A DNA stretch of 64,000 nt from positions 7,130,001 to 7,194,000 of the forward strand of contig NZ_CP115300.1 of NCBI RefSeq assembly GCF_027625935.1, written 5' to 3'. The notes under the pieces are model-generated. The model was given only the letters and a program-made list of their open reading frames with translations, made no database searches and had not been told where the DNA came from. Source of the DNA: Streptomyces camelliae. GTDB taxonomy: Bacteria > Actinomycetota > Actinomycetes > Streptomycetales > Streptomycetaceae. The translations under genes and the position numbers were made by a program. Positions 29,352-37,482 of the stretch are shown piece by piece. Within the stretch, counting starts at the first letter, position 1. Every line of letters starts with the position of its first letter.

Positions 29352-29396
29352 CACCATCCCCCTTTACTGTCAACGTGACGATAAAGGGGGATGGTG
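29352..29396 (+). promoter_or_regulatory. 45-nt near-perfect inverted repeat before the ADP-ribosylglycohydrolase
   Basis: Arms 29352-29371 and 29377-29396 match at 18 of 20 positions around an AACGT centre. The inner part reads TTTACTGTCAACGTGACGA. The right arm contains the AAAGGGGG that should serve as ribosome binding site for ATG 29402. It may act as a DNA operator (the TGTCA/TGACG core resembles NrtR-type sites as I remember them) or as an RNA hairpin hiding the binding site. It can also end the upstream transcript. Confidence 0.7.
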
Positions 29397-29401
29397 TTTC
29401 T

Positions 29402-30409
29402 ATGTCCAAGCGCGCGGCCACCGGGGCGCTGATCGGCCTCGCTCTCGGGGACGCCCTCGGCTTCCCGACCGAATTCAACGACGTGCCCTCGATCCTCGCC
29501 AAGTGCGGGCCCTGGCGGGAGATGGAGCTGCCGAAGCGGGCCTTCGTCTCCGACGACACCCAGATGACCCTCGCCGTCGGGCGGGCCCTGCGCACGGCCA
29601 CGGAACGCGGCTACCTCGCGCCCAAGCGGCTGGAGCGGCCGCTGCGCGAGGAGTTCGTGGACTGGTTCCACTCGCCCGAGAACAACCGGGCCCCGGGCAA
29701 CACCTGCCTGACCGCGTGCAACCTGCTCGTCGAGGAGCGGCGGCCGTGGCAGGACGCCAGCCAGACCGGCTCCAAGGGCTGCGGGGCCAACATGCGCGTC
29801 GCCCCGGTCGGGCTCGCCCCCGGCCTGAGCGACGCCCAGCGCTCCGGCGCCGCCCAGTTGCAGGCCGCGCTCACCCACGGCCACCCCACCGCGCTCGCCG
29901 CCTCCGACCTCACCGCCCACGCCGTCCACCTGCTCGCCCGGGGGACGGATCCGGCGGGGCTCGTCGGACAGCTGCGCTCGTACGCGCTCGACCACCGCAC
30001 GCACTACGACCACACCTGGCTCGGCGACCTGTGGACCCGCGCCCAGGACCCCAGCGCCGAACACTTCATCGCGCGCGGCTGGGACGAGTGCCTCGCGGTC
30101 CTCGACCGGCTCCAGGAGGCCGTGCGGACCGCCTCCCCGGAGACCGACCCGTGCCTGGCCACCGGGGCCGGCTGGATCGCCGAGGAGGCCCTCGCCACCG
30201 GGCTGCTGTGCTTCCTGCTCTTCCCCGACGAGCCCGTCACCGCCCTGCGCCGGGCCGCCTGCTCCTCCGGCGACTCCGACTCCATCGCCTGCCTCACCGG
30301 CGCCTTCGCGGGAGCCTGGCTGGGCGCGGACGCCTGGCCCGCCGACTGGGCCGGGCGGATCGAGTACCGAGGGGACCTGTCGGCGCTCGGAGCGCTCTGG
30401 GACGCTTAG
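29402..30409 (+). CDS. ADP-ribosylglycohydrolase family protein (DraG-like)
   Basis: The 335-residue protein has the all-helical ARH/DraG signatures: GALIGLALGDALGFPTEF at the N-terminus, the metal-binding SDDTQMTLAVG (residues ~44-54), the CGANMRVAPVGL loop and the C-terminal GDSDSIACLTGAFAGA with the second metal ligands. Such enzymes remove ADP-ribose from arginine, serine or nucleic-acid bases or hydrolyse related adducts; the substrate here is not determined. The ATG at 29402 lies 5 nt after a large inverted repeat. A nucleotidyltransferase gene starts 4 nt after its stop, so the two form an operon. Confidence 0.92.
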   Translation: MSKRAATGALIGLALGDALGFPTEFNDVPSILAKCGPWREMELPKRAFVSDDTQMTLAVGRALRTATERGYLAPKRLERPLREEFVDWFHSPENNRAPGNTCLTACNLLVEERRPWQDASQTGSKGCGANMRVAPVGLAPGLSDAQRSGAAQLQAALTHGHPTALAASDLTAHAVHLLARGTDPAGLVGQLRSYALDHRTHYDHTWLGDLWTRAQDPSAEHFIARGWDECLAVLDRLQEAVRTASPETDPCLATGAGWIAEEALATGLLCFLLFPDEPVTALRRAACSSGDSDSIACLTGAFAGAWLGADAWPADWAGRIEYRGDLSALGALWDA

Positions 30410-30413
30410 GTCC

Positions 30414-31157
30414 ATGATCGAAGACCTCGACCTCGCGCCCGTGGTCGCCGAACAGCCCGACCCGCTGCTGTTCGCGACCGTCTCCGGAGCCCACCTCTAC
30501 GGCTTCCCCTCGCAGGACTCCGACGTGGACCTTCGCGGCGTCCATCTGCTCCCCGCCGCCGCCCTCGTCGGCCTGCGCGAGCCGGAGGAGACCCGCTCGC
30601 GGGCCTGGGTGCGGTTCGGTGTCGAGCTGGACCTCGTCACCCACGACCTGCGCAAGTTCGTACGGCTGATGCTCCGGCGCAACGGCTATGTGCTGGAGCA
30701 GCTGCTGTCGCCCCTGGTCGTGCACACCGGCGACACGCACCGGGAGCTGGCCGCGCTGGCGCCCGGTGTCCTTACCGGCCACCACGCCCACCACTACCGC
30801 GGGTTCGCGGTGACCCAGTGGCGGCTGTTCGAGAAGACCGGCGAACTCAAGCCGCTGCTCTACACGTTCCGGGTGCTGCTCACCGGCATCCACCTCATGC
30901 GCAGCGCCGAGGTCCAGGCCCATCTGCCCACGCTGCTGGACGAGATCGACGCCCCCGGCTATCTGCCCGAGCTGATAGCCGCCAAGGCGGAGCGGGAGCA
31001 CGGCACCGCCGAGGTCGCCCACGCGCGCGTGGAGGCCGATGTGGAGCGGCTGCACGCCTTGCTCGACGAGGCCCAGGCCGCCTCAGCCCTCCCCGACGCG
31101 CCCACCGCGTACGACGCCCTGCACGACTTCGTGGTCCGTGTGCGGCTGCACGGCTGA
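30414..31157 (+). CDS. Pol-beta-type nucleotidyltransferase 1 (YcgL/RlaP-like)
   Basis: This 247-residue protein has a minimal nucleotidyltransferase core: SGAHLYGFPSQDSDVDLRG, with GAHLYG at 25-30 and the metal-binding SDVD at 36-39, then LDLVTHDLRKFVRLMLRRNGYVLEQLLSPLVV. This matches COG3541, the family including proteins called RlaP in RNA-repair cassettes (family knowledge). The GS of the classic motif is GA here. A helical domain follows with HHYRGFAVTQW and a C-terminal Glu/Ala-rich helix. It is tightly coupled to the ADP-ribosylglycohydrolase gene. Its 3' end overlaps the convergent paralogue by 75 nt. Confidence 0.85.
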   Translation: MIEDLDLAPVVAEQPDPLLFATVSGAHLYGFPSQDSDVDLRGVHLLPAAALVGLREPEETRSRAWVRFGVELDLVTHDLRKFVRLMLRRNGYVLEQLLSPLVVHTGDTHRELAALAPGVLTGHHAHHYRGFAVTQWRLFEKTGELKPLLYTFRVLLTGIHLMRSAEVQAHLPTLLDEIDAPGYLPELIAAKAEREHGTAEVAHARVEADVERLHALLDEAQAASALPDAPTAYDALHDFVVRVRLHG

Positions 31158-31826
31158 GTCCCGGCGCACCCGGAACAGAAAACCCGCCACGCGCGCGTGG
31201 TCCGGCTCCGCCGGCAGCGGGGTGCGGTGCAGGGCCTGCTCCGCCTGTGCCGCCAGCCGGGCCATGCGGGACTCGATCTCCGCCCAGGCGACCTCGCCCC
31301 GCTTCACCGCCAGCAGCCACTCGCGCCGGTCGCCGACGTCGATCCGTAGCTCGCCGGTGCGCAGCAGATCGCGGGCGGTCATCAGCAGGCGCAGCAGATG
31401 CATGGCGTGCTTCCAGCGCGGGGCGCCGGTCCTGCGTACGTCGGCGTCCAGCTTGCGGCGCTGGCCGACGGCGTAGCCGGTGAAGGTGTCGTAGACCTTC
31501 CGGGAGAGGAAGGCGTCGCGCAGGGACAGCAGCTCCCGGCCGGTGTCGTCCATGTGCTCCACCAGCGGCGAGTGCAGGCATTCCAGGATGTTCGGATTGC
31601 CGCGCAGCGCCAGCTCGCAGAACCGCTCCAGCTCCCAGGAGAACTCCTCCTCGCCCGGCCCCTCCACATGCGCCGGCGGCTTCTCGAACCGCCAGAACAG
31701 GGGAGTGGGGGCGAGGAACACGCCCCGCCGGTCGGTGTCGCTCGCGTCCGTGGCCAGGCCGAACGCCCGGGACCCCATGACACAGGCGTAGATCGTGTGG
31801 TCGCGCACCAGGGCTTCGGGCTCCAT
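31083..31826 (-). CDS. Pol-beta-type nucleotidyltransferase 2 (YcgL/RlaP-like)
   Basis: This 247-residue paralogue of the neighbouring nucleotidyltransferase lies on the opposite strand. It keeps the full motif GSRAFGLATDASDTDRRG (GSRAFG 18-23, SDTD 29-32) and then ELERFCELALRGNPNILECLHSPLV, which aligns with the same part of the partner. The helical part holds KHAMHLLRLLMTARDLLRTG. The last ~25 residues are encoded within the antisense of the other gene and look less conserved. Substrate, most likely an RNA end or nucleotide, is unknown. Confidence 0.85.
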   Translation of the reverse strand: MEPEALVRDHTIYACVMGSRAFGLATDASDTDRRGVFLAPTPLFWRFEKPPAHVEGPGEEEFSWELERFCELALRGNPNILECLHSPLVEHMDDTGRELLSLRDAFLSRKVYDTFTGYAVGQRRKLDADVRRTGAPRWKHAMHLLRLLMTARDLLRTGELRIDVGDRREWLLAVKRGEVAWAEIESRMARLAAQAEQALHRTPLPAEPDHARVAGFLFRVRRDSAVQPHTDHEVVQGVVRGGRVGEG

Positions 31827-31847
31827 GCCCGGAGCGTACGCGGACCC

Positions 31848-32309
31848 TCACGCGAGTTTGATCGAATTTCCCTGCACCTTGATCGCCTTCCCGGGCAGTG
31901 GCCGTTTCGCCGGGCCGTGCGCCACCGTGCCGTCGGCGATGTGGAACTTGCTGCCGTGACACGGGCAGTCGATCGTGCCGTCCGCGACCCTGTTCACCGT
32001 GCAGCCCAGGTGGGTGCAGATCGCCGAGAAGGCCTTGAAGTTGCCCTTGGAGGGCTGCGTGACGACGACCTTCTGATCCTTGAAGACCTTGCCGCCGCCC
32101 TCCGGGATGTCGCTCGTCTTGCCCAGGTCCTTTCCGGTGCCGGCGGTCTTGACGCCGCTTCCGCTCACCGTGTTTCCACTCTCTGCGCTGCTGGGGCTCT
32201 TGACGCTGCCGCCGCTCTTGTTGCCGCTCCCGCACGCCGTCACGGGTACGGCGAGTGCCACCGCCGCGCCCGTCACCAGAACCGCCCGCCGCTTCACGTC
32301 CTCGGCCAT
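31848..32309 (-). CDS. Rieske [2Fe-2S] lipoprotein
   Basis: The 153-residue protein begins with a Tat/lipoprotein-type signal (VKRRAVLVTGAAVALAVPVTAC, lipobox cysteine about residue 26), followed by a Ser/Gly linker. The Rieske domain has CTHLGC and CPCHGS as cluster ligands. It is therefore exported, lipid-anchored and binds a 2Fe-2S cluster. It lacks a catalytic domain, so it may be an electron-transfer protein. It is divergent from aroH. Confidence 0.9.
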   Translation of the reverse strand: MAEDVKRRAVLVTGAAVALAVPVTACGSGNKSGGSVKSPSSAESGNTVSGSGVKTAGTGKDLGKTSDIPEGGGKVFKDQKVVVTQPSKGNFKAFSAICTHLGCTVNRVADGTIDCPCHGSKFHIADGTVAHGPAKRPLPGKAIKVQGNSIKLA

Positions 32310-32454
32310 GCCAGCCTCCGTACAGATGTCTCAATCGGTCGATACCGGACTTTTGGCATCGTCTCAGCGATCGGGCGCCGTGCGCCCGGCCCGCACGGGC
32401 TGACTACGCTGGACGGACCAACGACAGATCCGGATGTCAGCAAGGAGCAGCACC

Positions 32455-32817
32455 GTGGCGGTACGAGCGGTCCGTGGGGCCGTCCAACTGGAGCGGGACG
32501 AGGCCGGGCACATGGACGAGCAGGTCGGAACCCTGCTCACCGCCGTCCTGGAGCGCAACGGACTGACCGCCGACGACCTCATCAGCATCTGGTTCACGGC
32601 CACCCCCGACCTGCACAGCGACTTCCCGGCCGCCGCCGCCCGCAAGCTCGGCATCGTGGACGTCCCGCTGATCTGCGCCCAGGAACTCGACATCGAGGGC
32701 GCCATGCCCCGGGTCGTACGGATCCTCGCCCACATCGAGTCCGACAGGCCCCGCGCCGACATCAACCACGTCTACCTCGGCGCCGCGGCCGCCCTGCGCA
32801 AGGACATCGCCCAGTGA
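32455..32817 (+). CDS. aroH: Chorismate mutase, AroH type
   Basis: The 120-residue protein is a monofunctional AroH-type chorismate mutase: AVRAVRGAVQLERDE at the N-terminus, ISIWFTATPDLHSDFPAAAARKLG and the C-terminal HVYLGAAAALRKDI. It converts chorismate to prephenate, feeding the next gene. GTG 32455 has AAGGAG 7 nt upstream, favouring it over ATG 32434. The stop overlaps the tyrA start as GTGA. Confidence 0.95.
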   Translation: MAVRAVRGAVQLERDEAGHMDEQVGTLLTAVLERNGLTADDLISIWFTATPDLHSDFPAAAARKLGIVDVPLICAQELDIEGAMPRVVRILAHIESDRPRADINHVYLGAAAALRKDIAQ

Positions 32818-33899
32818 GAACCGCACTCGTCATCGGCACCGGCCTCATCGGCACCTCCGCCGCCCTGGCCCTCGTCCAGCGCGGCGTCACCGTCCACCTC
32901 GCCGACCACGACCCCCAGCAGGCCCGTACGGCGGCCGCGCTGGGCGCCGGCACCGACGAGGCCCCCGACGGACCGGTCGACCTCGCGCTCGTGGCCGCCC
33001 CGCCCGCGCTCGTGGCCGGCGTGCTCGCCGACGCCATGCGCCGGGGCGTGGCCCGCGGCTACCTGGACGTGGCCAGCGTCAAGGGCGGCCCGCGCCGCGA
33101 GCTGGAGGCGCTCGGCCTGGACCTGTCGGCGTACCTCGGCACCCACCCCATGTCCGGCCGGGAGAAGTCCGGCCCGCTGGCCGCGACCGGTGACCTCTTC
33201 GAGGGCCGTCCCTGGGTGCTGACCCCGACCCGGGACACCGACACCGAGGTGCTGAACCTCGCTCTGGAGCTGGTCTCGCACTGCCGGGCCGTACCGGTCG
33301 TCATGGACGCCGACGCCCACGACCGCGCCGTGGCCCTCGTCTCCCACATGCCTCACCTGGTGTCCAGCATGGTCGCCGCGCGCCTGGAACACGCCGAGGA
33401 GGCCGCCGTACGGCTGTGCGGGCAGGGCATCCGGGACGTGACCCGGATCGCCGCCTCCGACCCGCGCATGTGGATCGACATCCTGTCCGCGAACCCCGGT
33501 CCGGTCGCCGACCTGCTCTCCGACGTCGCCGCCGACCTGGACGAGACCGTACGGGCCCTGCGCGCCCTGCAGTCCGCCGACGAGACCGAGCGGCACAAGG
33601 GCACCGCCGGCATCGAGGACATGCTGCGCCGCGGCAACGCGGGCCAGGTGCGGGTACCCGGCAAGCACGGCAGCGCCCCGCGCGTGTACGAGACCGTCGT
33701 CGTCCTCATCGACGACCAGCCCGGCCAGCTGGCCCGCATCTTCGCCGACGCGGGACGGGCCGGGGTCAACATCGAGGACGTCCGCATCGAGCACGCCACC
33801 GGGCAGCAGGCCGGTCTGGTCCAGCTCTCCGTCGAGCCGAAGGCGGCGGCGGTGCTGAAGGAGGCGCTGCGGGAGCGGGGCTGGGCGCTGCGGCAGTAG
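32814..33899 (+). CDS. tyrA: Prephenate dehydrogenase with C-terminal ACT domain
   Basis: The 361-residue enzyme converts prephenate to 4-hydroxyphenylpyruvate for tyrosine synthesis. It has the NAD-binding VIGTGLIGTSAALAL at the N-terminus, the catalytic HPMSGREKSGP segment and SHMPHLVS. The C-terminal ACT domain (YETVVVLIDDQPGQLARIFADAG, from ~285) probably binds tyrosine as feedback inhibitor. The GTG start overlaps the aroH stop, coupling two successive steps of tyrosine biosynthesis. Confidence 0.95.
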   Translation: MRTALVIGTGLIGTSAALALVQRGVTVHLADHDPQQARTAAALGAGTDEAPDGPVDLALVAAPPALVAGVLADAMRRGVARGYLDVASVKGGPRRELEALGLDLSAYLGTHPMSGREKSGPLAATGDLFEGRPWVLTPTRDTDTEVLNLALELVSHCRAVPVVMDADAHDRAVALVSHMPHLVSSMVAARLEHAEEAAVRLCGQGIRDVTRIAASDPRMWIDILSANPGPVADLLSDVAADLDETVRALRALQSADETERHKGTAGIEDMLRRGNAGQVRVPGKHGSAPRVYETVVVLIDDQPGQLARIFADAGRAGVNIEDVRIEHATGQQAGLVQLSVEPKAAAVLKEALRERGWALRQ

Positions 33900-34015
33900 G
33901 GGCACCCTGCGCCGAACGGCGGTCGTCCGTTCGGGTCACCCGCACCCAGTAACCTTGTGCAGGGCGCTCTCGCTCCCCGCACCCCGCCCACACCGCACCA
34001 GGAAGGTGTCCCTCC

Positions 34016-34711
34016 GTGGAAAACGGCGCCGCCCCGACCGCCAAGCCCGTGATCGTCGCGATCGACGGCCCCTCCGGTACGGGCAAGTCGAGCACGTCGA
34101 AGGCCGTGGCCGCGCAGCTCGGCCTGAGCTACCTGGACACCGGCGCCCAGTACCGGGCGATCACCTGGTGGATGGTGACCAACGGCATCGACCTGGAGGA
34201 CCCGACCGCCGTCGCCGCCGTCGCGGGCAAGCCGGAGATCGTCTCCGGCACCGACCCCGACAAGCCGACCATCACGGTCGACGGCGTGGACGTGGCCGGC
34301 CCGATCCGCACCCAGGAGGTCACCTCCAAGGTCAGCGCGGTCAGCGCGGTGCCCGAGGTGCGCGCGCTGATCACCGAGCTGCAGCGCTCGATCGCCGCCG
34401 GCGCGGAGCACGGCATCGTGGTCGAGGGCCGGGACATCGGTACGACCGTCCTGCCGGACGCCGACGTGAAGATCTTCCTCACCGCCTCCCCGGAGGCCCG
34501 CGCGGCCCGCCGCAACGGCGAGCTGAAGGGCGCCGACATCAACGCCACCCGCGAGGCCCTGATCAAGCGGGACACGGCCGACTCCTCCCGCACGACCTCG
34601 CCGCTCGCCAAGGCGGACGACGCGGTCGAGGTGGACACCACCGAGCTCACCCTCGCCCAGGTCATCGAGTGCGTCGTCACCCTGGTCGAGGAGAAGCGGG
34701 CGGGGAAGTGA
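34016..34711 (+). CDS. cmk: Cytidylate kinase
   Basis: The 231-residue enzyme phosphorylates (d)CMP. It carries the P-loop GPSGTGKS (18-25), the YLDTGAQYRA substrate loop, and VVEGRDIGTTVLPDADVKIFLTAS before the lid (RDTADSSRTTSPLAKADDA). The GTG at 34016 follows a GTGTCCCTCC stretch with AGGAAGG upstream. It overlaps the acyltransferase gene by 4 nt, and der follows, the standard tyrA-cmk-plsC-der order of actinobacteria. Confidence 0.96.
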   Translation: MENGAAPTAKPVIVAIDGPSGTGKSSTSKAVAAQLGLSYLDTGAQYRAITWWMVTNGIDLEDPTAVAAVAGKPEIVSGTDPDKPTITVDGVDVAGPIRTQEVTSKVSAVSAVPEVRALITELQRSIAAGAEHGIVVEGRDIGTTVLPDADVKIFLTASPEARAARRNGELKGADINATREALIKRDTADSSRTTSPLAKADDAVEVDTTELTLAQVIECVVTLVEEKRAGK

Positions 34712-35361
34712 CCCAGCCGTCCGTGCCCTCCGCGAAGGGCGCCGAGGTCGGGCGGCGCATCGGCGTCGGCCTGATGTACGGCCTGTGGCAGCCGAGGGTG
34801 CTCGGCGCCTGGAAGGTGCCGGCCACCGGCCCGGCGATCTTCGCGGTGAACCACTCCCACAACATCGACGGCCCGATGGTCATGGGCGTGGCACCCCGGC
34901 CGACGCACTTCCTGATCAAGCAGGAGGCGTTCGTCGGCCCGCTGGGCTCCTTCCTGACCGGCATCGGCCAGCTGAAGGTGGACCGCGCCTCCGCCGACCG
35001 CACCGCCATCAGCCAGGCCCTCGGCGTCCTTGAGGCCGGCGGCGTGCTGGGCATCTTCCCGGAGGGCACCCGCGGCGAGGGCGACTTCGCCGCGCTGCGG
35101 GCCGGGCTCGCCTACTTCGCCGTACGCAGCGGGGCGCCGATCGTGCCCGTCGCGGTGCTGGGAAGCGCGGAGCAGCCCGGACGGTTGATAAAGGCGCTGC
35201 CCCCGCTGCGCTCCCGTGTCGACGTCGTCTTCGGCGACCCGTTCGACGCGGGCGACGGCACGGGGCGGCGTACGCGCAAGGCGCTGGACGAGGCGACCGA
35301 GCGCATCCAGAAGCAGCTCACCAGCCACCTGGAAAACGCCAGGCGCCTGACCGGGCGCTAG
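34708..35361 (+). CDS. 1-acylglycerol-3-phosphate acyltransferase (PlsC-like)
   Basis: The 217-residue protein has the LPLAT motifs: HSHNID (HX4D, motif I), GSFLTGIGQLKVDR (motif II region), FPEGTRGE (motif III) and APIVPVAVLG (motif IV). It would acylate lysophosphatidate or a related lipid at the membrane. GTG 34708 overlaps the cmk stop, so the two are cotranslated. Specific acceptor is not determined from sequence. Confidence 0.92.
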   Translation: MTQPSVPSAKGAEVGRRIGVGLMYGLWQPRVLGAWKVPATGPAIFAVNHSHNIDGPMVMGVAPRPTHFLIKQEAFVGPLGSFLTGIGQLKVDRASADRTAISQALGVLEAGGVLGIFPEGTRGEGDFAALRAGLAYFAVRSGAPIVPVAVLGSAEQPGRLIKALPPLRSRVDVVFGDPFDAGDGTGRRTRKALDEATERIQKQLTSHLENARRLTGR

Positions 35362-35442
35362 GCGACACTTGAGTAGTGGATCAGCCGGTACGAACCGGGA
35401 CGGTCCACCGATCACCACGATGAACGACGAGGTACGGACTAC

Positions 35443-36927
35443 ATGAACGACGACATCCAGCCCGGCGACTCGGCTGAGCACGAGTACGACCACGGGGCTC
35501 TCGGCGACGCCGAGTACGCGGAGTTCATGGAGCTCGCCGCGGAAGAGGGCTTCGACATCGAGGACGTCGAGGGCGCCATCGAAGCGGCAGGTCACGGCCC
35601 GCTGCCCGTGCTCGCCGTCGTCGGCCGCCCCAATGTCGGCAAGTCGACCCTGGTGAACCGGATCATCGGCCGCCGCGAGGCGGTCGTCGAGGACAAGCCG
35701 GGCGTCACCCGCGACCGCGTGACCTACGAGGCCGAGTGGGCGGGCCGCCGCTTCAAGGTCGTCGACACCGGCGGCTGGGAGCAGGACGTCCTCGGCATCG
35801 ACGCCTCCGTCGCCGCCCAGGCCGAGTACGCGATCGAGGCGGCCGACGCGGTCGTCTTCGTCGTGGACGCCAAGGTCGGCGCGACCGACACCGACGAGGC
35901 GGTCGTCCGGCTGCTGCGCAAGGCCGGCAAGCCCGTCGTGCTGTGCGCCAACAAGGTCGACGGCCCGAGCGGCGAGGCCGACGCGGCGTACCTGTGGAAC
36001 CTGGGCCTCGGCGAGCCGCACCCCGTCTCCGCCCTGCACGGCCGCGGCACCGGCGACATGCTGGACGCCGTCCTGGAGGCGCTGCCCGAGGCACCCGAGC
36101 AGACCTTCGGCGCCGGCGCCATCGGCGGCCCCCGCCGTATCGCGCTCATCGGCCGCCCCAACGTCGGCAAGTCCTCCCTGCTGAACAAGGTGGCCGGCGA
36201 GGAGCGCGTCGTCGTCAACGAGCTGGCGGGCACCACCCGCGACCCGGTCGACGAGATGATCGAACTCGGCGGCAAGACCTGGAAGTTCGTGGACACCGCC
36301 GGCATCCGCAAGCGCGTCCACCTCCAGCAGGGCGCCGACTACTACGCCTCCCTGCGCACCGCGGCGGCCGTGGAGAAGGCCGAGGTCGCGGTCGTCCTCA
36401 TCGACGCCGCCGACAGCATCTCGGTGCAGGACCAGCGGATCGTCACGATGGCCGTCGAGGCGGGCCGCGCCCTGGTCCTCGCCTACAACAAGTGGGACAC
36501 CCTCGACGAGGAGCGCCGCTACTACCTGGAGCGGGAGATCGAGACCGAGCTCGGCCAGGTCGCCTGGGCGCCCCGGGTGAACGTCTCGGCGCGCACCGGC
36601 CGCCACATGGAGAAGCTGGTCCCGGCGATCGAGACCGCCCTGGCCGGCTGGGAGACGCGCGTCCCCACCGGCCGCCTCAACGCCTTCCTCGGCGAGCTGG
36701 TCTCGGCCCACCCGCACCCGGTCCGCGGTGGCAAGCAGCCGCGCATCCTGTTCGGCACCCAGGCCGGCACCAAGCCCCCGCGCTTCGTCCTCTTCGCCTC
36801 CGGCTTCATCGAGGCGGGCTACCGCCGCTTCATCGAGCGCCGGCTGCGCGAGGAGTTCGGCTTCGAGGGCACCCCGATCCACATCTCGGTGCGGGTGCGC
36901 GAGAAGCGCGGCGCGAAGAAGAAGTAG
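35443..36927 (+). CDS. der: Ribosome biogenesis GTPase Der (EngA)
   Basis: The 494-residue protein has two tandem GTPase domains, with GRPNVGKST around residue 62 and GRPNVGKSS around 238 as the P-loops, VDTGGWE and VDTAGIR as switch II, and NKVD and NKWD as G4. A C-terminal KH-like domain follows ([23 protein letters not shown]). The acidic N-terminal extension of ~50 residues ([20 protein letters not shown]) is common in actinobacterial Der. It functions in 50S subunit assembly. A tandem duplication includes its stop. Confidence 0.97.
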   Translation: MNDDIQPGDSAEHEYDHGALGDAEYAEFMELAAEEGFDIEDVEGAIEAAGHGPLPVLAVVGRPNVGKSTLVNRIIGRREAVVEDKPGVTRDRVTYEAEWAGRRFKVVDTGGWEQDVLGIDASVAAQAEYAIEAADAVVFVVDAKVGATDTDEAVVRLLRKAGKPVVLCANKVDGPSGEADAAYLWNLGLGEPHPVSALHGRGTGDMLDAVLEALPEAPEQTFGAGAIGGPRRIALIGRPNVGKSSLLNKVAGEERVVVNELAGTTRDPVDEMIELGGKTWKFVDTAGIRKRVHLQQGADYYASLRTAAAVEKAEVAVVLIDAADSISVQDQRIVTMAVEAGRALVLAYNKWDTLDEERRYYLEREIETELGQVAWAPRVNVSARTGRHMEKLVPAIETALAGWETRVPTGRLNAFLGELVSAHPHPVRGGKQPRILFGTQAGTKPPRFVLFASGFIEAGYRRFIERRLREEFGFEGTPIHISVRVREKRGAKKK

Positions 36928-36949
36928 TACCGCGAAGAAGTAGTACCGC
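36918..36949 (+). repeat. 16-bp perfect tandem duplication spanning the der stop codon
   Basis: GAAGAAGTAGTACCGC occurs twice in direct tandem (36918-36933 and 36934-36949). The first copy carries the last Lys codons and TAG stop of der; the second repeats them outside the gene. Confidence 0.95.
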
Positions 36950-36957
36950 TACGACGC

Positions 36958-36997
36958 ACAGGGCGGCCCCCGACCGAAAGGTCGGGGGCCGCCCTGT
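36958..36997. terminator. Bidirectional hairpin terminator after der
   Basis: An 18-bp perfect stem (36958-36975 with 36980-36997, core GGGCGGCCCCCGACC) with a GAAA loop separates der from the convergent small gene. No T run is present. Confidence 0.9.
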
Positions 36998-37003
36998 CGC
37001 ATT

Positions 37004-37414
37004 TCACACGCCCCGGCGTGGCCCCGGCGGCAGTGCTGCCGGGGCCACGTAGTGCATCCCGGTCTCCTGCGGCTGCGGCCGGCCGACCGTGCCGACCCGC
37101 TGCCACTGCGACTGCGACTGCTGCCGCGCGCTGTAGGCCCCGGCGCTGTAGGCGCTGTACGAGCTGCTGAACGACCCCGAGCGAGGGCCCCCGTAGGAGC
37201 CCGCACCCGGCAGATTCCCGAAGGCGCTGAACCTCAGCTCCTCCTCACCGCTGCGGTCACCCGGCAGCGTACGGAAGGTCCTGACCCACTCCGCGTAGAG
37301 CGTGTCGTAGATCGGCGTGGCCGACAGCCCACCCGACGGCTCATGAGCGGCCCTGGCGGACGGCACGGAGGCGAAGGCGGACCGGCGTGGAGGGGGAGTG
37401 TCGTATGCGTGCAC
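37004..37414 (-). CDS. Small Ser/Tyr-rich hypothetical protein
   Basis: The 136-residue protein is not recognised as a known family. It is low in charged segments. A conserved-looking core around PIYDTLYAEWVRTFRTLPGDRSGEEELRF precedes a Gly/Ser/Tyr/Ala-rich stretch (SSSYSAYSAGAYSARQQ) and Pro-rich end. No signal peptide or membrane helix is seen. GTG 37414 is used; no strong binding site precedes it. It shares the strand with the next gene upstream. Confidence 0.55.
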   Translation of the reverse strand: MHAYDTPPPRRSAFASVPSARAAHEPSGGLSATPIYDTLYAEWVRTFRTLPGDRSGEEELRFSAFGNLPGAGSYGGPRSGSFSSSYSAYSAGAYSARQQSQSQWQRVGTVGRPQPQETGMHYVAPAALPPGPRRGV

Positions 37415-37482
37415 GTATGTCCCAACGACGGCGCCTTTGAAGGGATGCGGTCACTGCAACCGCTTTTGGGGGCGCGGGGCTG

